A stretch of 26,843 bases of DNA, taken from the NCBI GenBank assembly GCA_037447655.1, contig JBBHKE010002388.1:23542-50384 (forward strand), written 5' to 3'. Shown piece after piece: positions 1 to 9,045 of this stretch (positions within the stretch are counted from its first letter, which is position 1; each line of letters begins with the position of its first letter). The DNA comes from Zygnema cylindricum (lineage: Eukaryota > Streptophyta > Zygnematophyceae > Zygnematales > Zygnemataceae). The notes beneath the pieces are model-generated. The model saw only the letters and a program-made list of their open reading frames with translations. It was not told where the DNA came from and searched no databases. The position numbers were made by a program, and so were the translations under genes.

Positions 1-60
1 TTTATTTGTTTATTTATGTATTTATTTTTATTTATTTAGGTATTTATTTTTATTTATTTA
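1..60. repeat. TTTA-type simple repeat array
   Basis: Imperfect repeats of TTTA with TTTG, TATG and TAGG variants fill this stretch. A very similar array lies at 521-590. This is low-complexity DNA with no coding potential. Confidence 0.85.
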
Positions 61-166
61 AATGAACATTTTTCGTCAGTTTGTTATATTTGAACTTTAA
101 GGTCCTTGAGAAACTTTTAAAATTTATGAGTATCTAAGTTTTTACTGTAATGTGTTTAGTATGATA

Positions 167-228
167 GGTTATGATAGGAAGAGGTTATGTTAGGAAGAGG
201 TTATGATAGGAAGAGGCTTGATAAAAGG
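167..228. repeat. 16-bp minisatellite, three units plus a partial one
   Basis: Three adjacent units of GGTTATGATAGGAAGA (167-182, 183-198 with one change, 199-214) are followed by a degenerate fourth unit. The array is purine-rich on the plus strand. The unit length equals that of the separate array at 336-412, but the unit sequence differs. Confidence 0.85.
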
Positions 229-335
229 TATGTGCCCCGGGATCGAAAAATGTCTTTAAGAAAAAATGTTCCAGACTTATCGGAATCTCCGTAGGTTGAA
301 AATTTACAAACCTTTACAAAACAAAGCATAATATT

Positions 336-420
336 GGAGAAGGATAGTATTGGAGAAGGATATCGGAGAAGGATAGTATTGGAGAAGGATTGTATTGGAG
401 AAGGATAGTATTGGATAGTA
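336..420. repeat. 16-bp minisatellite, about five units
   Basis: Units of GGAGAAGGATAGTATT lie at 336-351, 365-380, 381-396 (one change) and 397-412. A shortened 13-bp unit lies at 352-364 and a partial unit follows at 413. Short indels and point changes show ordinary slippage decay. There are no unique spacers, so it is not a CRISPR array. Confidence 0.88.
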
Positions 421-520
421 TGATTTGTGTAATGTCATTTTTGAATCTATGAGTATTTAAAATTTTCAAAGAGTTCCTGGAATTTCAAGTTTATATTGTT
501 TGACTGCTTTTTACAAGTAA

Positions 521-590
521 ATTTATTTATTTTTATTTATGGATTTATTTATTTTTATTTATGTATTTATTTGTTTATTTGCGGTATTGG
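521..590. repeat. TTTA-type simple repeat array
   Basis: A second array of TTTA units with TATG and TTTG variants, like the one at 1-60. The two arrays bracket both minisatellites. Confidence 0.85.
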
Positions 591-2356
591 TCGTTTTAAA
601 ACTGCACCTTGCCATATCTTCTCTTTTTTTTCTCTATTTCCTTTTTTCTTTTCTCCCCGTTTCCACTTGATTTTTGTTTTTGGCGATTCCATTTTTTTAT
701 TTCGCTATCGACATTGTGTTAATTGTTGATTTTGAAATTCTTCGGTCGGGTTGGAAACTACCCATCCAGATTTCATTTAATTTATTATCGTTCACTTTTT
801 TGATCGGTTCCGTAATCACGGGCGACCATGTTGATAAATCAATAAGGTGGGTCCCCAGATACCTTACGATTTTTTGATTACATTAGTTGCCTAAACTATT
901 TTGGAGAAATAATCAAATGGTTCGAATGGTCCATTATGTGTTGGTCTTTCGCAAGTTTTTCTTTTTTTATATACACTATGGCAAATCTCGTTCCAAGAGC
1001 AATATCACACCATTTATGGTACTTGAAAAAGTTTGAGGATTATCCCACATCTCGAAAAGCAATTTTTCCTTTTTTCTTATGATTGTTTTTCACTGAGACG
1101 GTATTTTAATTTATTTAACAAAATTTAGTTCTCTTTATCGATAAGTATTTTAAGTATTAGAGATATTGTGTACGACTTTCCAATACCTTGCCTAATTTGA
1201 CATTCCTTAAGTTTCTAAATAGAAAATTGTGACAAATTATGTAATTTTGTATAGATGATGTATAAACGATGTAAATGTATAAACCATATAGAAGATTTGT
1301 ATATTGGTGGTTGGTAATAATCGTGGGTAACGACAAACACCAAAAACTTATCGCCAACAATTTTATTTGTCATTGTTGACGGGTGCAAACGAGTATTCTT
1401 CACATGAATATTTATGATACTACATTGCTAAAAAAAAAAAAAAAAAATCCCTAAACAAATCTTAAAGTGATGTACTATTTGGGTGTGTCTCATGTCTTAC
1501 TTTATTTTTTGCGAGCAATATATTTCCACCTGAATTCTCAAGATCATTTTTATTCCGTAGTTAACTTTTTGGGTCATTTTGAAACCAAACATAAAACATT
1601 GTACAATTCACCGTCATCTAGACTTGAACTAAACGATTTGATTCACAAAATTTATAGTATACGTCATTTCAATCTTTTTGTCCTTCTCGAAAAGTAAGTT
1701 TAAATCTACTTTGTTGCTTAGTACTAGTTCTGATATGGTCTTCCAAGACTTAAAACTTTGGAGTTCTAATTTAACATTTACGTTCTTTAAAGAGAAAACA
1801 TAAAAGAATTTGAGAGTCTTCATTGTACAAGTAGATTAAATGGATCGAGGGTGTGAATCAAGACTAGACTAGAGAGCGATAGTAGCACACAACACTAAAA
1901 TGAGGTTTAGTGACGTAACAACAACTTCGTCAATTCTAGAATAGTCATGTACGCAAAACGACAACAGGGCCACTAGGTGAGATATTTTGTCGAACTAAGA
2001 TCGGAACAAAGATACTGCTCGCATGACCCAAGCAATACCCCAACTTATTAGGATGGCTCGAACTGTCATTCACACTCTTACATTGGTTGGTGACTTCTAA
2101 GAGGTCCGACTATCCAACAACAACACACTTAAAAAAGGCATTATCGATCACTATTGTGACAACAAACTATCGAGCACATGTATCCTACTGTCATCAACTA
2201 AAGAGACTGTGCCTCCTTTATCAAAATATGCTTCGACATCAAGGCTAAAGAGCTCATGGTAGTACACGTGCATCGCTACTATTACAAATTGTATAACTCA
2301 ATCGCAATATTGTTACCAATAACACCATTTCCATCACTGAACGTAGCACAATTGCA
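591..2356. other. AT-rich stretch without a recognisable gene
   Basis: I read all six frames here and found only short ORFs with low-complexity or arbitrary composition. None has a motif I recognise. A run of 18 A lies at 1430-1447. A semi-open plus frame near 2018-2270 is broken by stops and resembles nothing I know. It could be the eroded remains of another transposon or plain intergenic DNA. The right edge, about 2357, is where similarity to the gag of family C begins. Confidence 0.6.
1430..1447 (+). repeat. poly(A) run of 18
   Basis: An uninterrupted run of 18 A. It could be the tail of an old retroposed copy such as a SINE or processed pseudogene. I see no polymerase III box, no gene-like sequence upstream and no clear target duplication, so this remains a simple repeat. 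Confidence 0.6.
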
Positions 2357-2937
2357 TTTTTTCTTCTCTATTCACAATCTTCCAAAGGTGGCGCAGGATA
2401 AGTTGTGCTTTGATATATTTCTTCCATATTTGATAGTTAGATTCATTAAAGAGGACGATCTTTCTCGGCATGGAAGGGATCGGTAACTCGTCATCTGATT
2501 CATATTCGAGATCTTAGTCGTTCTCAATCACAAACTTCCCTTTCGGAGAGCCTCCCTCAAAATATCGTCATCCTCGACCCCTCCATCCGAAGCCACCTCA
2601 AAAGTATTTAAGATCGGATTCTCCTCCTCTACCTTAAACTTCCCCTTTCGATTGGCATCCGTGATCCGTTGATCTTCAAGAGTGAGAAAGCCGCCAAACA
2701 ACTCATTGAGACAATCTTCGAGCAACACCACCCCTTCTTGTTTCTCTTTCTCCTCTTTTGGAAGTGGGTTGCAGGGAGAACCCTTTTCAAAGGTCTCTCC
2801 TCCAAAGCTGAAATATTTCACACTCTCATCTAGAGATTAATCGGCCAGATCGCTAGATCCGGTAGATCCGGTAGATCCGGATTAGGAGCCGCAATAGGAG
2901 AAGGTGTGGATGAGGACTTCTTCTTCTTTCCCACCAT
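2357..2937 (-). pseudogene. C2: truncated Copia gag, N-terminal part
   Basis: Start of a second family C gag on the minus strand. An ATG at 2937-2935 sits in a strong initiation context (GCCGCCATGG). It begins a lysine-rich leader (MVGKKKKSSSTPSP) with a triple PDL repeat, which stops after about 40 codons near 2840. From 2821 to 2528 another frame is open. That stretch is acidic (KEEKEKQE, GGVEDDDIL) and closely matches C1 gag at 13891-13598. Past 2528 the frame is broken again, and similarity to C1 ends at 2357. The missing remainder of gag and all of pol make this a dead fragment. The LTR and PBS just upstream (2997-3450, 2983-2994) are its 5' end. Confidence 0.8.
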
Positions 2938-2982
2938 GGCGGCAAGACTTGCTACCTTATGATCTCTTAATGGAGCAAGCTA

Positions 2983-2994
2983 GCTTCGTTACCA
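2983..2994 (-). other. C-family PBS, initiator tRNA-Met 3'-end type
   Basis: The minus strand reads TGGTAACGAAGC two bases after the LTR end. This differs at a few positions from TGGTATCAGAGC, the PBS of most plant Copia elements, which pairs with the 3' end of initiator tRNA-Met. Its place, directly downstream of an LTR ending in CA and upstream of gag, supports the call. It contrasts with the half-tRNA sites of families A and B in this window. Confidence 0.75.
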
Positions 2995-2996
2995 CT

Positions 2997-3450
2997 TGTA
3001 AAGGATCAATCCACACAAGGATAAAAGAAAGATAGAATATATTGCGGAAGCAAGAGACAGCAAAAAAAAAACACTCCAACAAAAGACAAATATATTTCAC
3101 CAGAAGTTTTCCCCTTACAAAAGATACATTTTTCCCAAACGACTTAGTTCTAAAAACTCTCTCTCTCATGAAACAACAACAACTGCAAGTTACAAGTGAA
3201 CCGCGCAACGTACAAAAGTACGCGCGCGAACCAATCACAACAAAGTACTGCCTAAATAATATAAAGTACGCGGTACTGTACGAAACAACATATACTGCCG
3301 TACAACTAAAGTATTACGCACGCGAAACCACATCAAACTATATTTAAATAAACCAATCACACAATGCCACACAGATCACATGCTAACTAAATAAAATATA
3401 TATTACGACCCTCAACAAAACTGAGACGCTATTTCTCAAATAACTTAACA
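2997..3450 (-). repeat. C-family LTR shared by C1 (3' side) and C2 (5' side)
   Basis: On the minus strand the 454-bp LTR begins TGTTAAGTTATTTGAG at 3450, just after a purine-rich tract, and ends CCTTTACA at 2997, two bases before the PBS. It is both downstream of a pol gene and upstream of a gag gene, so it is the central LTR of a tandem pair. Its first half is dense in GTAC and CG-rich inverted motifs. CGTACAA occurs at 3209-3215 and 3299-3305. No second copy lies in the window, so the boundaries rest on TG/CA ends, polypurine tract and PBS rather than on a paired repeat. Confidence 0.75.
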
Positions 3451-3451
3451 A

Positions 3452-3480
3452 TTCTCCTATCTTTATGAAATCCCCCTTCT
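3452..3480 (-). other. C1 polypurine tracts
   Basis: On the minus strand, AGAAGGGGGA follows immediately after the pol stop codon (3482-3480). A second purine-rich stretch, AAAGATAGGAGAA, ends just before the LTR start at 3450. The second is in the right place to prime plus-strand synthesis; the first may be an additional tract. Confidence 0.65.
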
Positions 3481-4244
3481 TAGATTGAAAATAATCCTAA
3501 TTTAGGTCGTCCGCGTAAAAGTACATCATAAACTGCCACCTTAGTGAACATATTTGCGGCCTCCTCCAAAGTCGACACGTATGTAAACTCAATCTTCTTT
3601 GCTGCAACCACATCTCGTACGAAGTGCCACTGGATAAGAATATGTTTTGTTCGCTTGTGAAAGACTGGATTTTTCACAAGCGCCATCAAACTCATGCTGT
3701 TAGTAAGAATATGCAAGCAACCAATTATAATGCCCAACTCTCTAAACATCTCCTTGATCAACATAGACGCGTTCGCAATATAACACGAAGATATGTACTC
3801 TGACTCCGTGGAGCTTAGCGCAACTATAGGTTAAAGCCGCGAACTCCAAGATACTGCCGCACCGCTCAAAATGAATGCGTACCCTGATGTGGATTTTCCA
3901 CTGTCGAAATCTCCACTCCAATCTGCGTCGCAATAACTGATACAGTGCAAAGAGTCTATTTTGGACGCATACACCAAGCCAAAGTCGATTGTACCAATCG
4001 AATAGCAAAATTTTTGTTTCATTGCCTCTAAATGATACTTTTTTGGAACGTTGCAATAACGATTGACAATTGACACGGCCGCTGCAATATCTGGACGCGT
4101 GCCTACACTCAAATACGTTAAACTACCAACCGCTTCACGGTATGGTACTGAAACATTCTCTTCCTCATCATACTTTATGTATTGTACTTTTGGATGTAAT
4201 GGCGTCAAGACAAGTTTCGCGCAAATTATACCAAATCTAGTCAA
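3480..4244 (-). pseudogene. C1: RNase H domain and end of pol
   Basis: Copia-type RNase H, read right to left. The ORF from 4244 carries AVGSLTYLSVGTRPDIAAAV and then CDADWSGDFDSGKSTSGYAF, the block holding a catalytic Asp and the typical GKSTSGY motif. A frameshift near 3830 moves the frame through an ESEY-like segment. The last ORF, 3764-3480, has NPVFHKRTKHI, HFVRD and NMFTK near its end, all standard for the C-terminal part of Copia pol. The stop is followed at once by purine tracts and the LTR, so the 3' end of the element is intact in structure. The frameshift makes it non-functional. Confidence 0.88.
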
Positions 4245-4265
4245 GACCTCTCTACAGTATTGAGC

Positions 4266-5036
4266 TTAACTTAATTTAATTACATTCTCGCTGGACCTTA
4301 TGACTTCTATCCCCAAAATTTTCCTAACTTCTCCAAGATCTATCACTATAAAATGTATGTTAAGGTACTCTTTTAATTTATTAATAACAGACAACGTGTC
4401 ACAAATCATTAGGAAGTCATCGACATATACAGAATAAATAATTTGGTCCTTTCCCTCTCCTTTCACGTAAACTCCGTAATCTGAAACAGTACAAACAAAA
4501 CCATAATTAGTAAGTACCTCATGAAGACAAAGGTACCACGTCCTCGGCGCTTGTTTTAATCCGTAAAAGGATTTTCGCAGCCGCCATACTTTTCCTCCTT
4601 TTGAAGGCACACCCTTGGGAACTTTCATACAAACCTCTTCTTCTAATTATCCATTTAAAAAAGTTGTTTACACATCTAATTGATGTATATGCTTATTCCC
4701 CGCGGCCGCAATAGCAATTATCATTCTCAAAGAATCAAACTTAACAACCGGTGCATAAGTTTTTGAGTAATCAACCCCCTCTATTTGGTGAAAGCCTTTA
4801 CACACCAATCTAGCCATATATTTAATTATCTCCCCCGTAGCACCAGCTTTTGTTATAAATATCCATTTGGCATCAATCGCCTTCTTCCCCTCTTCGAAAC
4901 TCACCTCCTCAAAAGTTTTGTTATCGATAATGGATTTTAATTCTCTCTCCCACGGCGGTTTCCACTTATCCTCCCAATCCATAAAACTTCCTGCCTCGGC
5001 GTAAGATTGGGGATCGTCGGGCATATTCTTGGTCAA
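4266..5036 (-). pseudogene. C1: reverse transcriptase domain
   Basis: Copia RT in one frame over two ORFs (5036-4668 and 4628-4266). Order: the 'KWIFITKAG' strand, ARLVCKGFHQIEGVDY, TYAPVVKFDSLRMI, and HQLDV holding the first catalytic Asp. Two stop codons lie between 4668 and 4629, where family members have open sequence. Then come SFYGLKQAPRTWY and the catalytic YVDD at 4427-4416, followed by DLGEVRKILGIEV. Apart from the two nonsense codons and the stop at its end, the domain is well preserved. It would copy element RNA into DNA in cytoplasmic particles if intact. Confidence 0.93.
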
Positions 5037-5042
5037 TGGTTG

Positions 5043-5711
5043 CTACAAAATAAATGCCTCCTCCGAGGCGGTAGAAATAAAATAATTGGTATTTTCGACA
5101 TTTCCACCTTTGCGATCAAATGACAACCGGTCCAGAATCTTCCCGCTTGTCTCACGTTGACTCATTCTTAATAGAATTTCATTTTCTTTTTCATTTGCAG
5201 ATTTTTCTATATCGGGTTCCTCCTCGTGGAAAGAGACACTCAAAGATTTAGAGCTTTTAGATCGACAAATGTCCTAAGACATTCGAGATTTGTCCCTTTA
5301 GATCTCGTCAAAATTTATTATTTCCGAATGAGTTTTGGAATACGTTTTCCCCCTATTATTATTGACAACCGGATCCGCCACATTTTCGGAATCCGAATCG
5401 TCAAGATGAGGAAAAGAAAGAGATTCATTCACTTCAAGAAAATCATGATTAGTAGAGAATTTTTTGGAACGAGAAATAACAACTTTAAGATCTTCATGAA
5501 AATTCACATTGCGACTCTCTTCAATTACATGACGAATCGGATCATTAACTCGGTATAAGCTCCTTTTGGAGCTATACCCCACAAAAATTCCCGACCAACT
5601 ACGAGAAAAAAATTTACCTCGTCGTTTTACCGATTTGATGTACACCGTCGCACGGCACCCCCCAAATTCGCAAATGAGGTTAAGCGGGTTTTCGACCATA
5701 CCAAAGTTCAT
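5043..5711 (-). pseudogene. C1: post-integrase linker between integrase and RT
   Basis: The ORF 5711-5298 carries the block downstream of the integrase core (RSWSGIFVGYSSKRSLYRV), which in Copia elements lies at the C-terminal side of integrase. It is followed by a low-conservation hydrophilic linker rich in Ser, Asp, Glu and Asn. A second piece (5243-5043) continues the acidic linker in another frame. The first ORF overlaps the integrase ORF (6099-5680) in a different frame, which marks a frameshift around 5690. Confidence 0.8.
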
Positions 5712-6380
5712 GAGGAGTCTTATTGCCCGAAATAGAGGTAAGTCGACGATTGCAAATATAACTGGCCGCTAAGATTTCATCTCCCCATAAATACTCCTTT
5801 CTTCCCAATCCGTGAATCATTGAGCCCACCATTTCTTGAAGTGTGCCATTTTTGCGCTCGACGATTCCATTGGATTCTGGTGAGTAAGATGCCGTAAATT
5901 CTTGTCGGATCCCCCATTTCTTGCAATACGGATCAAATGCTTCAAACTTCCCGCCATTATCGAATCCAACCGCCTTTAATTTTCGTTCACATTGCCTTTC
6001 GCCCATAACATGCCACTCCTCAAATTTTGCGGATGCATCGGATTTATTTTTGAGGAGATAAACCCATGTGAATCTTGAATAATCGACGATGATTACCATG
6101 ATGTATTTATTCCCCCCAAACTTTCAAGCTTGACGTCACCACAAAGATCCACGTGTACCTTTTCAAGTGGATGTGACGATCAAAAATTTGAGTCTTTAGT
6201 AGGGTGGGGTTTCCACATCTGACGTCTTTGACTGATCCATCACAGCCATTGACTTTCTCCCCTGACGTCAGATCTAAGCCGCACGTGCAACCGGCTTTTA
6301 TCATACGTTTCATATTTTTTTCTAACGTATGACACATGCGATGGTGCCATAGCGTCAGATATCCTTTAATTTCGGCGATC
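5680..6380 (-). pseudogene. C1: integrase, zinc domain and catalytic core
   Basis: The piece at 6350-6107 holds the pre-integrase HHCC region (LWHHRMCHTLEKN, then CDGS and VRCGNPTL). One expected Cys position reads Ser. A frame change near 6110 leads into the core ORF 6099-5680. It has MVIIVDYSRFTWVYLL, FDNGGKF with the second catalytic Asp, and SPESNGIVERKNGTLQ with the catalytic Glu. There are 33 residues between that Asp and the Glu, against 35 in the A1 copy. The first Asp is in a VHVDLCGD segment at about 6150, on the other side of the frameshift. LWGDEILAASYICNR and TPHELWYGRKP close the core as usual. Confidence 0.9.
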
Positions 6381-6559
6381 TGATTTATGATGCCGTAATC
6401 ATTACGTTTGAATTTCGGTCACCTCCACCAAAAACGACTATGAAATGCGTTAGAAACGTCGCCCTCACCGATTGTAACTCCATCAGATCGTACGATTTTG
6501 ATTGTCGAGTCTCCCAAAGCGTACACGCTCGCGCTAGATCTCTAGATTTGGGGTACGCT

Positions 6560-6840
6560 CAAAAGATTCGTTGAGCAACCCAAAATATAAAGCACATTTA
6601 ATAGCCAGATCTCAGAGATTCGCTCAGATCCATTTAGATCTAGCGAAATCAAGTCAAGTCGTACAGTTCCAATAGTGCGATAGAAATAACTTGACCACTG
6701 GCGACAGTAATAATTTTAGGTACCGTCAAAGCACGCATTTTGTCAAAAAGTGTGCCGTCCGTACATACATGATGCCAAGCGCTAGAGTCTATAATCCACT
6801 CCTTGTCGTTTTGTGTTTTGAAAGACGTAGTTTTGTTAGT
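6560..6840 (-). pseudogene. C1: aspartic protease
   Basis: Downstream of the zinc knuckles the frame reads EWIIDSSAWHHVCTDGTLFD. In Copia proteases this place is WIIDSGAT/SxH with the catalytic D-S/T-G. Here the glycine of the triad is Ser and the following Ala-Thr/Ser is changed too, so the protease is probably inactive. The frame ends at 6649; similarity to family proteases continues in another frame (an NLLSVPQ-like stretch near 6560). Confidence 0.8.
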
Positions 6841-7435
6841 GACGTATAACGTGGAAAAGGTGATAGGACCTTTGTCCCTTTCATCATTTTCCCCAACGAA
6901 GTGTCCATGGTCGCCAAATCGGTTGCCACGTCCAGCGCGCCCCCCTCTATCAAATCGGCCACCGCCACGTCCATTAAATCTGTCGTTGGAGCAGCACCTG
7001 CCACCGCCGTCAAATCTCTCGTAACATTGGGGACTAATATGTCCCCATTTTCCACAATAGTGGCTCTGTTTCTCCTTATCCGGGCATGGAAAGGAAAAAT
7101 GACCAGACTTGTTGTAGCGAAAATAGGTCATTGCAGACAAGTTTTGGAAAGGAGGTTGGCCGAGGAAGTTTCCCTTTCTTTCAATGCTTCTCCCCCTTCC
7201 CCTAGATCAGCCTCCTCTTCCTTTTCCTGCTTTTCCCTCACAAAGAAAATTTAGATCCGCGGGTTTTTCGGAGGATGCGTTCAGAGATCCACTCGAGGCC
7301 GAAGCCTTAAGAGGACTTCCGCGATTTTTCTCGGTGGTTTTAAGATGATTCACGATAAAATCATAAGTCATATTCGTTTGCGCCCAAAGTATTTCCTTAA
7401 GGTAAGTAAGATTGTCGGGTAACGCATTGATGAGT
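6840..7435 (-). pseudogene. C1: gag C-terminal part with two decayed zinc knuckles
   Basis: From the insertion site of A1 the gag frame resumes with LINALPDNLTYLKEILWAQ, a conserved block of Copia gag, and then a Ser/Lys linker. A stop lies in the GKGRGG stretch near 7215. Two CCHC knuckles follow: YFRYNKSGHFSFPC, with both N-terminal Cys replaced by Tyr, and SHYCGKWGHISPQC, with the first Cys replaced by Ser. A Gly/Arg/Asp-rich tail (FNGRGGGRFDRGGRAG and on) precedes the protease. The RGG-rich tail and knuckles would bind element RNA. Confidence 0.88.
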
Positions 7436-7440
7436 CAAAT
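7436..7440 (+). other. Target site duplication of A1, left copy (CAAAT)
   Basis: The five bases before the 5' LTR are CAAAT; the five after the 3' LTR (13107-13111) are CCGAT, matching at three of five positions. If one copy is removed, the flanking gag codons of C1 rejoin in frame within a conserved block. That is strong support for a 5-bp duplication despite two mutations. Confidence 0.75.
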
Positions 7441-8148
7441 TGTTGTATTTTGGAAAGCTTTCAAAGCACCGCAGCAACTACACAGACAGAGCAGCGCAAC
7501 TGCTATACAGCAGAGTAGCGCAGCAGCAGAGCAACGCAGCTACAGAGCAGCGCAGCAACGAAGCTGCAACACAGACAAGACAACGCATCCACGATTATAT
7601 TTGATATGGTCCGTACGGACAACGTAGGGTCTGATATTCTTAATGTGATTCTGTACAGAAAGAGCAACTAAGATAGATACGATTCTAGTAAACTTAGTGG
7701 GTAACTCACTAGTAACTTAGTGGATAGCTCAGTGGTAGCTTAGTGATAGCTTAGTGGTAGCTTGTCATATTAAAGGTAGCTTGGTGGTTTGACGTACCTC
7801 CCAAGTACACTAGCATTGCCAGTTCAACACAAGTATAAGACTTAGGACTCATAACATATTATGTATCCAGACTTCCAAGTAGTAAAACTGCAAACAGTTT
7901 TCGGAAACTTCTGAGTATTATATCTTGAGTGTTGTAGGGTCAATTGTGTTGAAACTTTCGGAGTTGTCAGTGTTTATGCTACTCTATATTCTGAAAGAGT
8001 TTTGTGAGGTTTGGATGCTTGTATAAGAATTGGTGAGCACTTAAAAACAGCTGTTTGGTAGGATTCTTGATAGCTTCTGAGAGTGTATCATGTCTACTTC
8101 TACTACTATTGCTGCTCCTCCACCTGCACCGGTGGTTGTAGAAAAACA
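7441..8148 (+). repeat. A1 5' LTR (708 bp), includes gag start codon
   Basis: It begins TGTTGTATTTTGGAAAGC and ends GTAGAAAAACA, with TG/CA ends. It aligns along its whole length with 12406-13106. Near the start is an imperfect GCAGC-rich array (7468-7572). A 12-bp palindrome GTCCGTACGGAC lies at 7609-7620, and 10-11 bp repeats of the TAGCTTAGTGG type at about 7690-7795. A TATAAGACTTAGGACT segment near 7833 is the likely core promoter. The last 59 bases are coding: ATG at 8090 and 19 codons plus two bases of gag. Confidence 0.95.
7833..7848 (+). promoter_or_regulatory. Putative core promoter of A1 (TATA plus CTTAGGACT)
   Basis: TATAAGACTTAGGACT lies mid-LTR, where the U3/R boundary is expected. 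A GGACTTAG element close to an AT-rich TATA-like box recurs in the other A and B LTRs of this window. That makes it the best candidate for the transcription start region. This is inferred from sequence alone. Confidence 0.45.
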
Positions 8149-8905
8149 AGTTATGGGCCTGTCATCAAGAATTCCTATCTTTTCCGGGGATAAGTATGTT
8201 TACTAGGCGGATATGGTGGGGACACATTTTGAGACTGTCAATCTTTTGGATATATTGGATGGTTCGCTGGATGAATCTGATCCGTCATGGTCTAAGTAAA
8301 ATACGCAGGCTCGTTCTATTTTGAAATTTTGTATATATAAGGACTTAGCTATGTTTCGGATAAAAATGAAAAAGGCAATTGATATCTGGAAATCCATTAA
8401 AAGTGATTATGAAAAAGCTAATGTTCAGGAAGAGCTTCTATTGGCTTGAAAAAATTGGGATTATAAGTACACTGGCGGTACAATGGCTGAATATTCTAAC
8501 AAATTTCGTATCCTTGTAGATGCACATGCTTGTGCCGGTGGGTCGTTTCCTCAGTTTCAACAGGCAACATTGTTCATGAGGGGTCTCCCTGGTAGTATGA
8601 AAGGAGCATCTGACATGCTCAAACAAAAAGATAAAGCTAGCTGGACTTTACAGTTAGTTATCAATATTTTACTAGAAGAGGAAGCTATATCTATTATTCT
8701 CAATGTTGAGCAAGTAGAGGCTTTTAGTTCAGAATTTGGGAAGAAAGGTCAATTAACTCAGCAACGTAATCAGTTTACCCAGTTCAGACAGTTTAATCAG
8801 GGTGGAAATAGACAATCAAACAATGCATGTTTTTATTGTAGTGAGAGAGGTCATGGATACAAATTTTGTCCTAAACTTAAACAAGCTAACGATACACGTT
8901 TATAA
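8090..8905 (+). pseudogene. A1: gag, starting inside the 5' LTR
   Basis: The frame is continuous over 271 codons from the ATG at 8090 to TAA at 8903, interrupted only by three nonsense codons (8204 TAG, 8297 TAA, 8447 TGA). The first 19 codons (MSTSTTIAAPPPAPVVVEK) lie in the LTR. Codon 20 straddles the LTR end and the next codons (QVMGL) are encoded by the PBS. RIPIFSGDKY is the usual start of the Copia gag core. KFRILVDAHACAGG and FMRGLPGSM belong to the central gag domain. One intact CCHC knuckle, CFYCSERGHGYKFC, lies at 8828-8869. The same ATG leader occurs in other LTRs here, which supports this start over any internal one. Confidence 0.88.
8149..8163 (+). other. A1 PBS, half-tRNA initiator-Met type, inside gag
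   Basis: AGTTATGGGCCTGTC directly follows the LTR. Its core GTTATGGGCC is complementary to the anticodon stem-loop of eukaryotic initiator tRNA-Met (GGCCCAUAAC). This is the type known from Drosophila copia, which is primed by a tRNA 5' half. The site is in the open gag frame and encodes part of QVMGL. Confidence 0.8.
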
Positions 8906-9045
8906 AGGCCATGATGGCAACAAAGTTAGTTTTACAAAACCTTCACGAGGCCTACACCTTGTGGAAATGCCCTGTTTTCAGCTTTTTCATCACTCCAGGA
9001 CGAGACTCTGACATTTTATGAGGACGACGACACGAATCTATTCGC

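Noticed and set aside
336-412. Regular short repeats as a possible CRISPR array
   Set aside because: Units are directly adjacent with no spacers, and the context is eukaryotic retrotransposon DNA.
1430-1447. Poly(A) as the tail of a SINE or processed gene
   Set aside because: No A/B boxes, no gene similarity and no clear flanking duplication.
2018-2270. Semi-open plus frame that might be a gene or exon
   Set aside because: It contains stops, and I recognise no motif. I could not support a call.
2983-2994. tRNA-like sequence
   Set aside because: Only 12 bases match a tRNA 3' end and the place fits a PBS; no cloverleaf can be drawn.
3742-4056. 104-codon minus ORF overlapping the RNase H frame
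   Set aside because: Shadow frame of the C1 RNase H coding region; it has no conserved motif.
6803-7254. Plus-strand ORFs with Pro/Ser/Ala-rich proteins
   Set aside because: Antisense to the Gly/Arg-rich gag tail and knuckles of C1; composition is a mirror effect.
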